From NCBI GenBank assembly GCA_963842955.1, contig CAWJIJ010000006.1, positions 337,992 to 401,991 on the forward strand: a stretch of DNA of 64,000 nt. The letters run 5' to 3'. Of the stretch, positions 17,654 through 27,568 are shown one piece after another. The DNA is from JARFQW01 sp963842955 (GTDB taxonomy: Bacteria > Pseudomonadota > Gammaproteobacteria > Steroidobacterales > XN24). The notes below the pieces were generated by a model. It saw nothing but the letters and a program-made list of their open reading frames with translations. It ran no database searches and was not told where the DNA came from. Position 1 is the first letter of the stretch. Each line of letters begins with the position of its first letter. The translations under genes were made by a program, and so were the position numbers.

Positions 17654-18529
17654 ATGATCCGGTACTCCGGTCTGCATCGTCTGATCCGCGGATTGGGGCT
17701 CGTGAGCGTCGTTCTGGCGCTCACGGGCTGCAGCCTGTTCCTGGGCCGGGCGGTGGATGGCGCCTCGTCCAACCTGACCGCCGCGATTCTCAACCAGGAC
17801 GACCCTGAAACCGTCCGTGACGGCGCGCCGGCCTATCTCCTGTTGATGGACAGCCTCGTCGAAGGTTCGCCCGACAATGCGGGGATCCTGCGCGGCGCCT
17901 CGGGTCTTTACTCCGCCTATGCCGGGGTCTTCGTGGATGACCCCGAGCGGGCAAAGCGTCTCGCGAACCGCGCCCGGGACTATGGCGCGAAAGCGCTTTG
18001 TGCCGATGATGCCCGCTACTGCGACATCGGCGCGCTGCCCCAGGATGAGTTCGAATCCGTCATTGCCGGGGCGGACGCCTCCGATGTCCCCGGCCTGTAT
18101 TCCTACTCGCTGGGCTGGCTCGTGTGGCTGAAGGCCAACAGCGGCGATTTTCAGGCCCTGGTGGATCTGCCGAAAGTCGAGTCGATGCTCGAACGGATTA
18201 TCGAGCTGGACGAGGGCTACGAGCGCGGGACCACCCACGTGTATCTCGGCGTGCTCCAGACGCTGCTCCCACCGGCTCTCGGCGGCCGGCCGGAGTCCGC
18301 CCGCGGCCATTTCGAACGGGCCATCGAGCTCTCCGACGGGCGGGACCTGTCAGCAAAAGTCGAATATGCCCGCAGCTACGCCCGGGCATTGTATGAAAGG
18401 GAACTCCATGACCGTTTGCTGACCGAAGTCATAGAGGCCGATCCCCACGAGCCCGGCCTGACGCTCTTCAATACGCTGGCCCAGCGGGATGCCCGGGACC
18501 TGCTGGCGACGGCAGACGACTACTTCTGA
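17654..18529 (+). CDS. TRAP transporter TatT-component lipoprotein
   Basis: This is a periplasmic lipoprotein of the TatT (TRAP-associated) family. Such proteins form helical TPR-like trimers and are thought to dock with the DctP-type binding protein. The signal peptide ends in the lipobox LTGC (C26). Helical TPR-like repeats follow, for example VESMLERIIELDEGYERGTT and ARGHFERAIELSDG. The 291-residue protein lies 14 bases before the dctP gene and is clearly the first gene of a four-gene TRAP operon. It may feed a ligand to DctP; the ligand is unknown. Confidence 0.88.
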   Translation: MIRYSGLHRLIRGLGLVSVVLALTGCSLFLGRAVDGASSNLTAAILNQDDPETVRDGAPAYLLLMDSLVEGSPDNAGILRGASGLYSAYAGVFVDDPERAKRLANRARDYGAKALCADDARYCDIGALPQDEFESVIAGADASDVPGLYSYSLGWLVWLKANSGDFQALVDLPKVESMLERIIELDEGYERGTTHVYLGVLQTLLPPALGGRPESARGHFERAIELSDGRDLSAKVEYARSYARALYERELHDRLLTEVIEADPHEPGLTLFNTLAQRDARDLLATADDYF

Positions 18530-18543
18530 TTCGAGGGAAGCCG

Positions 18544-19569
18544 ATGACCCGTCTACGGATGCTGTTTGCCGCCATGCTGCTGTTGGTGCCGTTCATGGCA
18601 GGCGCCGCTGATCTGAAGATCGCGACGATTGCCCCGGAGAACTCCAGCTGGATGACGGCCATGCGCGATGGCGCGGCGGAGATCGAAACCCGCACCGAGG
18701 GCCGGGTGAAGGTCAAGCTCTACGGCGGCGGTGTCATGGGCAACGACCGCAAGGTCCTGCGCAAGATCCGCATCGGCCAGCTGCATGGAGCGTCGTTCAC
18801 CGCCAGCGGGCTGGGAGACGTCTATTCCGATATTCACATTTACGGGCTTCCGCTGCTGTTCAACTCCCAGGAGGAGGTGGACTACGTGCGGGCTCGGATG
18901 GACGAGCGGTTTGTCCAGGGGCTGGATGACGCCGGCATGGTGTCGTTCGGGTTCACCGGGGCGGGATTCGCGCGGATCATGTCCAATGATCCGATCCGCT
19001 CCTATGACGATCTGGCCGGCAAGAAGGTGTGGGTGCCGGAGGGAGACGTGACGACGATCGCGGCCATGGAAGCCCTCGGCCTGTCGCCGGTGGTGTTGCC
19101 TCTGACCGACGTCCTGACGGCGTTGCAGACCGGCCTTGTGGACATTGTCGGCGCCTCCGAAGTCGCGGCCCTGGTGCTCCAGTGGCACACGAAGCTCAAG
19201 TACGTCACGGACTACCCGCTGATCTATATCTACGCCACGCTGGTGATCGACAAGCGCTACTTCGATCGTCTCGAGCCCGCGGACCAGGCCGTGGTCAGGG
19301 AAGTGCTGGAGGGGATCTACGAGGAATACGATCGCCAGAATCTCGAAGATAACGTGAAGGCGACGGAGGTGCTCAAGGCCAACGGCATCACCTATGTGGA
19401 GCCTGCGCCGGGCGCCATCGACGCGTGGCGGGAGCGGGTGGCCGAGGTCAATCGGCGCGAGGCTGCCAACGGGTTGTTCTCCGAGGAGCTGTTTGAACAG
19501 ATGCTGGGGCTGATCGAGGAGTACCGCCGCAGTGCCGGGACCGCGGCGGTAGTCTCGCCGGCTGAATGA
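18544..19569 (+). CDS. dctP: TRAP transporter solute-binding protein DctP
   Basis: This periplasmic binding protein catches an organic acid or similar solute for the TRAP permease. The signal peptide covers about residues 1-21 (LLLVPFMAGAA). The core starts with DLKIATIAPENSSWMTAMRD and includes GFARIMSNDPIRSYDDLAGK and the ligand-loop region PVVLPLTDVLTALQTGLVD. The arginine in GFARIMS lies where many DctP proteins bind a substrate carboxylate. The length of 341 residues is normal. Its stop overlaps the dctQ start. The substrate cannot be assigned from sequence. Confidence 0.93.
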   Translation: MTRLRMLFAAMLLLVPFMAGAADLKIATIAPENSSWMTAMRDGAAEIETRTEGRVKVKLYGGGVMGNDRKVLRKIRIGQLHGASFTASGLGDVYSDIHIYGLPLLFNSQEEVDYVRARMDERFVQGLDDAGMVSFGFTGAGFARIMSNDPIRSYDDLAGKKVWVPEGDVTTIAAMEALGLSPVVLPLTDVLTALQTGLVDIVGASEVAALVLQWHTKLKYVTDYPLIYIYATLVIDKRYFDRLEPADQAVVREVLEGIYEEYDRQNLEDNVKATEVLKANGITYVEPAPGAIDAWRERVAEVNRREAANGLFSEELFEQMLGLIEEYRRSAGTAAVVSPAE

Positions 19570-20063
19570 GCGTCACGTCCGGTCCGGAGGAGTCGCTGCC
19601 GGCCCGCCTAGGCCGCCGCATCGAGAACGGTGCCCTGGTTGCCCTGCTCACCGCCATGCTTGTCCTGGCCGTGGTGCAGATCCTGCTTCGCAACCTGACC
19701 GGGTCCGGCCCCGGCTGGGCTGACGAGGCCCTGCGTCTTCTCGTCCTCTGGGTCGGCATGTTCGGCGCGCTTGCGGCCAGCCGGGATGACCGGCAGCTGA
19801 GGATCGACCTTTTGTCCCGGTACCTGTCACCGGGTCCACGCCGGATCGTCGAGTTCGTCGTGCATGCCGTGACTGCGGCGATCTGCGCGATCCTCGCCTG
19901 GCAGTCATGGCGCTTTGTTGCCGGCGAGGCTGAATATGGCGCCACGCTGTTCAACGACCTGCCGGCGTGGCCTTTCCAGATCATTCTGCCGGTGGGCTTT
20001 GCCCTGCTTGCCTGGCGGCACGCGGTTCTGGCGGCCCATCGTCTGCGGGCCGGGACGTCATGA
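19566..20063 (+). CDS. dctQ: TRAP transporter small permease DctQ
   Basis: DctQ is the four-helix membrane subunit of the TRAP transporter. The 165-residue product has membrane helices at GALVALLTAMLVLAVVQILL, LLVLWVGMFGALAA, VVHAVTAAICAILAW and PFQIILPVGFALLAW. The conserved DDRQLRIDLLSRYLSP sits between helices 2 and 3. ATG 19566 overlaps the dctP stop by 4 bases, and its own stop overlaps dctM. Confidence 0.93.
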   Translation: MSVTSGPEESLPARLGRRIENGALVALLTAMLVLAVVQILLRNLTGSGPGWADEALRLLVLWVGMFGALAASRDDRQLRIDLLSRYLSPGPRRIVEFVVHAVTAAICAILAWQSWRFVAGEAEYGATLFNDLPAWPFQIILPVGFALLAWRHAVLAAHRLRAGTS

Positions 20064-21320
20064 TCATTCTCGCCGGCCTGGTGATCACGCTGCTGGCCTT
20101 GCTGGGCGTTCCGCTTTTTGCAGTCATCGCCCTCAGCGCAATGTGGGGCTATCTGCGCGAGGATATCGATCTTTCCGCGCTGGCCATCGAGATCTTCGGC
20201 ATCGCCGAGATGCCGATCCTGCTCGCAATACCGTTGTTCACCTTTGCGGGCTACCTGTTGTCCGAAGGGGGTGCGCCTTCGCGACTGGTGCGCGTGACCC
20301 AGGCGCTGCTTGGATGGGTGCCCGGAGGGCTGGCCGTGATCGCGCTGGTGGCCTGTGCCCTGTTCACCGCGTTTACCGGCGCTTCGGGCGTTACCATCAT
20401 CGCGCTGGGCGCCCTGCTTTATCCGGCCCTGAAAGAGGCCGGATATCGCGAGAATTTCACTCTCGGTCTCGTCACCACGTCCGGGAGCCTGGGCCTGCTT
20501 GTTCGCGCCGTCGCTGCCGCTGATCCTTTACGGTATCGTCGCGCAGGTTCCCGTGGACGACCTGTTCCTCGCGGGTATTCTGCCCGGCATCCTGATGGTC
20601 GCGATTCTCTCGGCCTGGAGTTTCTGGGTGAACCGTGACCTGCGGGTTCCCCTGGCAGCCTTTGACTGGAAGGAGGCCCGCGGGGCCCTTTGGGCGGCGC
20701 GCTGGGAGATTCCCTTGCCCATCATCGTGCTCGGCGGAATCTACGGTGGCGTGTTCGCGGTGTCCGAGGCGGCTGCCGTGACGGCCGCCTATGTTCTGAT
20801 CGTCGAGCTGTTCATCCTCAGGGAGGTAAGCTTCGAGCGCCTTCCGGGTGTCATGCGAGAGTCGATGATGCTCGTTGGGGGGATTCTCCTGATCCTGGGA
20901 GTCTCGCTGGCATCCACCAACTACATGATCGACTCCGGGGTGCCCCAGAAGCTGTTCGCCGTGGTGGACGGGCTGGTCTCGGGCCAGGCCTCGTTCCTGC
21001 TGCTGTTGCTGATTTTTCTCCTGATCCTGGGCGCGATTCTCGACATCTTCTCGGCTATCGTGCTGGTCGTGCCGCTGATTCTGCCGGTAGCCGAACGCTA
21101 TGGGGTTGAGCCGGTGCATCTGGGTATCGTGTTCCTGGCCGCCATGCAGCTGGGCTACCTGACGCCGCCGGTGGGCCTGAATCTGTTCATCGCAAGCTAT
21201 CGATTCGAGAAGAGCATTACTGCTGTTTATCGGGCGACGTTCCCGTTCCTGATGATGCTTTTGTTTGCCGTCGTCATCATTACCTACTGGCCCGCCCTCA
21301 GCCTGGTCTTTCTGGACTGA
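20060..21320 (+). CDS. dctM: TRAP transporter large permease DctM, frameshifted
   Basis: DctM is the transport-catalysing membrane subunit, driven by the ion gradient. ATG 20060 overlaps the dctQ stop. Early helices MIILAGLVITLLALLGVPLF and EMPILLAIPLFTFAGYLL are followed by FTAFTGASGVTIIALG. The frame breaks after TSGSLGLL. Removing one T at 20499-20500 gives LGLLFAPSLPLILYGIVAQV and an open frame to 21320, including GYLTPPVGLNLFIASYRFEK. The repaired length of about 419 residues matches the family. Confidence 0.93.
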
Positions 21321-21404
21321 GATTGCCGGGACCTGCGGGCTGATGGCGTTGAAACGACATTTCTTCGACCGAGAGTCGGTCGGCTGACCACCGGAGCTTT
21401 TGCC

Positions 21405-22522
21405 GTGCCATTGCCAAGAAACATTTTTCTCTCTCTTGCACTGACGATCCTCGCAGCTCCCGTTCATGCGGAGTCCGAAGTGGATCTCTCGAAGATCATT
21501 CTCCCGGACGGCTTCGGCATCGAGGTCTTTGCCGATGACGTCCCCAATGCCCGGTCCCTCGCTGTAGGCGACGGCGGCACGGTGTTTGTGGGTACCCGCA
21601 CAGCGGGCAACGTCTATGCGATCCCCACGAACCGCGGAGAAGGCGGGAGCTGGCGCTCCGGCGGACCGGCGGTCACGATCGCGTCGGACCTGAACATGCC
21701 CAACGGCGTGGCCTGGCGAGAAGGGCAGCCTGTACGTGGCCGAGATCAACCGGATACTGCGCTTCGACGGAATCGAGGACACGCTTTCCAAGCCGCCGGA
21801 GCCGGTTGTCGTCAGCGAGGACTTCCCCGGCGTGCGCCACCATGGCTGGAAGTACATCGCCTTCGGCCCGGACGACAAGCTCTACGTTCCGGTCGGCGCG
21901 CCCTGCAATATCTGCGACCAGGCGGGTTTCGCGGAGATCACCCGAATCAATCCGGACGGATCCGGGAAAGAGGTCTTTCGCCCGTGGCGTTCGCAACACG
22001 GTGGGTTTCACCTGGCACCCTGAGTCGAGCGAGATGTGGTTCACCGACAACGGCCGGGACTGGATGGGTAACGATATGCCTCCCTGCGAGCTGAACCGGG
22101 CCTCTGAGCCGGGGCAGCATTTCGGCTATCCCCACTGCCACGGAAACGCTGTCGTTGATCCGGATTTCGGCGCCGGCCGGTCCTGCGACGAATTCACCGC
22201 ACCGGTGCAGGAACTGGGCCCGCACGTGGCGCCCTTGGGGTTGAAGTTCTATACCGGGGAGGCGTTCCCCGAGTCCTACCAGGGCCAGGTGTTCATCGCC
22301 GAGCACGGCTCGTGGAACCGCGATGACCCGATCGGCTACCGGGTCACGCTCGTGCGTCTGGACGGCAACCGGTCGGTTGCCTACGAAACCTTCGCTGAAG
22401 GCTGGCTGCAGGACGGCAAATCCTGGGGCCGGCCGGTGGACCTGGTCATACTCGACGACGGATCCATGCTGGTCAGCGACGATCAGGCAGGCGTGATCTA
22501 CCGGATTTTCCATCAGGGATAA
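21405..22522 (+). CDS. PQQ-type (sorbosone/glucose) dehydrogenase-like secreted protein, two frameshifts
   Basis: This is a six-bladed beta-propeller of the soluble glucose/sorbosone dehydrogenase family, exported by a signal peptide (cleavage near APVHA). The first segment contains LPDGFGIEVFADDVPNARSL and LNMPNGVAWREG. After one extra G (21723-21725) it continues LYVAEINRILRFDG and PGVRHHGWKYIAFGPDDKLY. After one extra T (21976-21978) it continues RGVRNTVGFTWHP, FTDNGRDWMGNDMPPCELN, AEHGSWNR and the end VSDDQAGVIYRIFHQG. Repaired length is about 372 residues. Both breaks are +1. It lies between the TRAP operon and sppA. Whether it binds PQQ cannot be shown here. Confidence 0.88.
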
Positions 22523-22531
22523 AGGCCAACA

Positions 22532-24368
22532 TTGAACAGTCTGCCCATGCGAATTCTCCGTGGCTTCTGGCGCGGGCTGGACGGCCTGCGCCGCGTCGTC
22601 CATCTCGTGCTGATGCTCATCGTGCTGCTGGTGTTTCTCGCCGCACTGTCCGAGCAGTCGATCTCCGTTCCGTCGAAGGCGGCGATGATCCTCGCTCCCC
22701 AGGGACGGCTGGTCGAACAGCTGGCGGGTCATCCGGTGGATCGGGCACTCAGCCGCGCACAGGGCGGTGGTGAGACGCAGACCCTGGTCCGGGACGTGAT
22801 CGATGCCGTGGACCAGGCCGCAAACGATGATCGCATGGGCGCCCTGTTCCTGGACCTGGACGCCATGGCCGGAGCGGGCCTCACGAAGCTGCAGGACGTT
22901 GCTGCGGCCCTTGACCGGTACAAGGCCTCCGGCAAGCCCGTGATCGCCTATGCAGGAAGCTACGGGCAGGGTCAGTACTATCTCGCCTCGCATGCGGACG
23001 AGGTCTACATGCATCCCCTGGGGTCGGTATTCCTGACGGGCCTTGGCTACTACCGGACCTATTTCCGGGAGGCGCTGGACGAACTGAGCATCGACTGGAA
23101 CGTCTACAAGGCGGGACGCTACAAGTCTTTCGCGGAGTCCTATACCGAGACCGGAATGAGCGAAGCGGACCGGGAGTCCATCGAGCCGGTGGTCGAAGCA
23201 CTCTGGCAGGCATTCCGCGAAGGTATCAGCACCGCCCGCGGCCTGGAACCCGGTGTGCTCGACGGCTATACGGAGAATTTCCTGGCGGGCCTTGAAGCGC
23301 AGCGGGGCGACACCGCGGAGCTGGCGCTGACCACGGGACTGGTGGACGAGCTCTGGACCCGTGACCAGGTCGAGGAACGCCTTGCGGGCCTGGTCGGCCG
23401 CAGTGACGATGCGAACGTATTCGAAGGTATGGGCTTCACCGACTATCTCGCGGCCACGCGGCTGAAGGATGCGATTGACCACGGAAGGGCAGGTGGCAAT
23501 CGTTCCGGCCGTGGGTGACATTCTCGGCGGCGATCAGCCGCCGGGGACCGTAGGCAGCAACAGCCTCATCTCCGTGCTGCGGGAGATCCGTCGGGATACC
23601 GAGGTGGAGGCGGTCGTGCTGCGGGTGGACAGCGGCGGCGGCAGCACGTTTGCGTCGGAGGAAATCCGCCGGGAACTGGAGCTCGTCCGCCAGGCCGGCA
23701 AGCCGATCGTCGTGTCCATGGGCGGCATGGCGGCGTCCGGGAGGTTACCTGATTTCGCTTCCGGCGGACCAGATCTGGGCTTACCCGGAAACGATCACCG
23801 GATCCATCGGCGTCATCATGATGTTCCCGACCTTTGAGCGTGCGCTGGACCGGCTTGGCGTCAGCGTGGACGGATTCGGCACTACATCGCTTGCCGGGCA
23901 GTTCCGCCCGGATCGCAATGTGAGCCCCGAAGCCGACCGAATCCTGAATCTTTCGGTGCAGGGCACCTACGACCGCTTCGTCGGCCAGGTTGCGGAGGCC
24001 CGCTCGCTGGAACCCGGCCGCGCTCCGCGAACTCGCCGAGCGGCCGTATCTGGACCGGACAAATGGCGGCGGAGCGAGGCCTCGTCGATCACCTGGGCGG
24101 ACTGGACGATGCTGTGGCCGCCGCTGCGGAGCTCGCCGGTCTCGGCGACAGCTACGAGCCGGTCTGGGTGGAGAAAGAACCAAGCTTCGAGGAGGAACTG
24201 ATGATTCGCATTTTCTCCTCGGCCCCGGCCGGGCTTCATGGGTGGCTGGGTCAACGAGCGCCGGAGATGCCGGGTGTGCTGGGTGACCTGGCGGGCCGTC
24301 TGAGCCGCCTGCTGGCCTTGTCCTCGTCGGGCCAGCCCGTTTCACATTGCCTGTGCGAAATTCGCTAG
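22532..24368 (+). CDS. sppA: Signal peptide peptidase SppA (67K type), four frameshifts
   Basis: SppA is an inner-membrane serine protease (S49) that cleaves leftover signal peptides. An N-terminal membrane anchor (VLMLIVLLVFLAAL) precedes the first S49 domain, with GKPVIAYAGSYGQGQYYLAS and the likely general-base lysine in VYKAGRYKSFAE. The second domain holds VVLRVDSGGGSTFASEEIRR and, across a break, the serine motif MAASGGYLISLPADQIWAYP. Four +1 indels break the frame, at about 23483-23484, 23739-23741, 24013-24015 and 24040-24042. Joined, they give a protein of about 611 residues, normal for the tandem-domain SppA. The end reads VSHCLCEIR. Four insertions in 560 bases suggest poor local sequence quality, although true decay is not excluded. 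Confidence 0.88.
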
Positions 24369-24387
24369 CCGTTCACACGGCCGCGGC

Positions 24388-25416
<1,029 letters not shown>

Positions 25417-25418
25417 GT

Positions 25419-26606
25419 TCAGATGACCTCGAGGTCGCGGCCGGCCTTTTCGAAAGCCGCCAGCGCCCGGTCAAGGTGCTCGCGGGTCAGGCCCGCCGAC
25501 ATCTGGGTACGGATGCGTGCCTGTCCCTTGGGTACGACCGGGTATGAGAACCCGATGACGTAGACCCCCTCGGCCAGGAGACGGTCGGCCATCTGGCTGG
25601 CGAGGCGGGCGTCGCCGAGCATGACGGGAATAATTGGATGCTCTCCCGGGAGCAGATCAAAGCCCAGCTGCTCCATCCGCTCTCTGAAATACCGGGTGTT
25701 CTCCCAGAGCCGGGCTCTGAACGCGGCACCGTCTTCCAGGAGGTCGAGAACCCGCAGGGAGGTAGCGGCGATGACGGGTGCCAGCGTGTTGGAAAACAGG
25801 TAGGGGCGGGACCGCTGGCGCAGCCAGGAAACGATCTCCCGGCTGGCCGCGGTAAAGCCTCCCGATGCGCCGCCCAGGGCTTTCCCGAGGGTCCCGGTGA
25901 TGATGTCCACCCGGCCCATCACGCCCCGGTACTCGTGGGTCCCGCGTCCTGTCTCGCCGAGGAAACCCGTCGCGTGGCAGTCATCCATCATCAAGAGCGC
26001 GTCATAGCGTTCGGCCAGGTCGCATATCGCATCCAGCCGGGCGATGGTTCCGTCCATGGAGAAAACGCCGTCCGTTGCGATCAGCCGCACGCGGCAGTCC
26101 GCCGCCTCCCTGAGCTGCGCTTCCAGGTCCTCCATGTCGTCGTGGCGATAGCGCAGGCGACGAGCCTTACACAGCCGGATACCGTCGATGATGCTGGCGT
26201 GGTTGAGCGCATCGCTGATCACGGCATCGCGGTCGTCCAGGAGTGTTTCGAACAGCCCGCCGTTGGCATCGAAGCCCGACGGATACAGGATCGTGTCCTC
26301 GGTGCCCAGGAACCGGCTGATGCGCTCCTCGAGCGCCTTGTGCACGTCCTGGGTGCCGCAGATGAAGCGTACCGAGGCCAGCCCGTAGCCGTACCGGTCC
26401 AGGGCCTCGTGGGCGGCCTCTATGAGGGCAGGGTGGTTCGCCAGGCCCAGGTAGTTGTTCGCGCAGAGGTTGATGACCTCTTGTCCGCCTTCTATGGCGA
26501 TTTCGCCGCCCTGGGCGGAGGTGATCACGCGCTCGGCCTTGAACAGGCCCTCGTCCTTCAGGCCCTGGATCTGCGTCCTGAGCGTTTCGGCGAACTGGGT
26601 CGTCAT
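25419..26606 (-). CDS. kbl: Glycine C-acetyltransferase (2-amino-3-ketobutyrate CoA ligase)
   Basis: This PLP enzyme of the alpha-oxoamine synthase family splits 2-amino-3-ketobutyrate with CoA into glycine and acetyl-CoA. The PLP lysine is in TGTLGKALGGASGG; DDCHATGFLGETGRG and SDALNHASIIDGIRL are family motifs. I start at ATG 26606 (MTTQFAETLRTQ), where GGGAG sits 6 bases upstream. A much longer open frame reaching 27110 is an antisense artefact of hslR. The length of 395 residues is normal. It is first in the kbl-tdh operon. Confidence 0.95.
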   Translation of the reverse strand: MTTQFAETLRTQIQGLKDEGLFKAERVITSAQGGEIAIEGGQEVINLCANNYLGLANHPALIEAAHEALDRYGYGLASVRFICGTQDVHKALEERISRFLGTEDTILYPSGFDANGGLFETLLDDRDAVISDALNHASIIDGIRLCKARRLRYRHDDMEDLEAQLREAADCRVRLIATDGVFSMDGTIARLDAICDLAERYDALLMMDDCHATGFLGETGRGTHEYRGVMGRVDIITGTLGKALGGASGGFTAASREIVSWLRQRSRPYLFSNTLAPVIAATSLRVLDLLEDGAAFRARLWENTRYFRERMEQLGFDLLPGEHPIIPVMLGDARLASQMADRLLAEGVYVIGFSYPVVPKGQARIRTQMSAGLTREHLDRALAAFEKAGRDLEVI

Positions 26607-26648
26607 GGGCATCTCCCGGTGGGCCTGGGGGCCCGGACAAGGGCCGAA

Positions 26649-26654
26649 ATTATA
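26649..26654 (-). promoter_or_regulatory. -10 element of the kbl-tdh promoter
   Basis: On the minus strand a perfect TATAAT lies 43 bases before the kbl ATG, in the divergent kbl/hslR gap. The -35 at 17 bases (TCTTAA) is weak, which suggests activation by a regulator. Confidence 0.5.
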
Positions 26655-26684
26655 GCAGCGGCCCCAAGGGCTTAAGATAGACCG

Positions 26685-27095
26685 ATGGAGACTCCGAACA
26701 GCAGCGCAACGGCTCCCGGCCAGCGGATCGACGTCTGGCTGTGGACGGCGCGGTTCTTCAAGACCCGCGCCCTCGCCCAGAAGGCGGTCAGCGGTGGCCA
26801 CATCCACGTCAACGGACAGCGGGTCAAGCCTTCCCGCGACGTTCGGCCCGGCGACCGGCTGGAGATTCAGCGGGGGACGGAGCGCTGGGATGTCGCCGTC
26901 ACCGGCACGGCTCCCCGACGCGGACCGGCAAGCGAAGCGCGCAGGCTCTACGAGGAAACCCCGGAAAGTCAGGCGCGGCGAGAGGCGGACCGCGAGCGGC
27001 GGTCGCTTGAGCGTGCGGCAGCACCGCGCTTCCTCGGCCGTCCGGACAAGAAGGGGCGCCGGGAGTTGCGCAAGCTCAAGGAGCAGAGCGAGTGA
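26685..27095 (+). CDS. hslR: Heat shock protein 15 (S4-domain ribosome recycling factor)
   Basis: Hsp15 binds 50S subunits carrying stalled nascent chains. The S4 RNA-binding domain is at about residues 13-75 (RIDVWLWTARFFKTRALAQK, then GGHIHVNGQRVKPSRDVRPG). A basic C-terminal helix follows (ERRSLERAAAPRFLGRPDKK). The 136-residue length fits the family. The stop overlaps the GTG start of the Nudix gene by 4 bases. Confidence 0.93.
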   Translation: METPNSSATAPGQRIDVWLWTARFFKTRALAQKAVSGGHIHVNGQRVKPSRDVRPGDRLEIQRGTERWDVAVTGTAPRRGPASEARRLYEETPESQARREADRERRSLERAAAPRFLGRPDKKGRRELRKLKEQSE

Positions 27096-27520
27096 GCGGC
27101 CGGCCCGCAACGCCCCCGGTGGCCGCCGACGTGGTCATAGAACTTATCGACCGGCCGGGCCGGCCGGTGGTTTTCGTGGAGCGGCGCTTCGAACCCCTGG
27201 GGTGGGCCCTGCCCGGCGGCTTCGTCGAAATCGGCGAGACCGTTGAAGCAGCGGCCGTCCGCGAGGCGCTCGAGGAAACGGGCCTCACGGTGACCCTGAC
27301 CGGCCTGCTTGGCGTGTATTCGGATCCCGGCCGCGATCCCCGCGGCCATACGGTCGGCGTGGTTTATGTCGGGGAAGCGTCCGGAGAGCCGGTGGCCGGT
27401 GATGATGCGGGCAAGGCCCGACCCTTCGATCCCGAGTCACCGCCGCCACTGGTGTTCGACCACGACCGGATTCTCGCGGACTACCTGCGCCATCGTCACA
27501 TCCGCGGTGCGGACATATAA
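27092..27520 (+). CDS. Nudix hydrolase
   Basis: This small pyrophosphohydrolase acts on a nucleoside-diphosphate-linked compound. The complete Nudix box spans residues 42-65 (GGFVEIGETVEAAA, then VREALEETGL) with the metal-binding REALEE. It starts at GTG 27092, coupled to hslR by the GTGA overlap. The length of 142 residues and the N-terminal strand VVIELIDRPGRPVVFVERRF suggest an ADP-ribose or NADH-pyrophosphatase-like subgroup, but the substrate is not assignable. The conserved downstream region is short. Confidence 0.88.
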   Translation: MSGRPATPPVAADVVIELIDRPGRPVVFVERRFEPLGWALPGGFVEIGETVEAAAVREALEETGLTVTLTGLLGVYSDPGRDPRGHTVGVVYVGEASGEPVAGDDAGKARPFDPESPPPLVFDHDRILADYLRHRHIRGADI

Positions 27521-27568
27521 TTTCCGGAGAAGCCACCAAGGGCTTTCCTCGTTACCAGGAGCAATGCC

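Noticed and set aside
2602..24368. Calling the frameshifted genes true pseudogenes
   Set aside because: Several are essential (dnaB, ffh, alr), each is broken by one base, and the remaining sequence is fully conserved; sequencing error is more likely.
26607..27110. N-terminal extension of Kbl by 168 residues
   Set aside because: It is antisense to hslR, lacks family similarity, and a good ribosome-binding site precedes ATG 26606.
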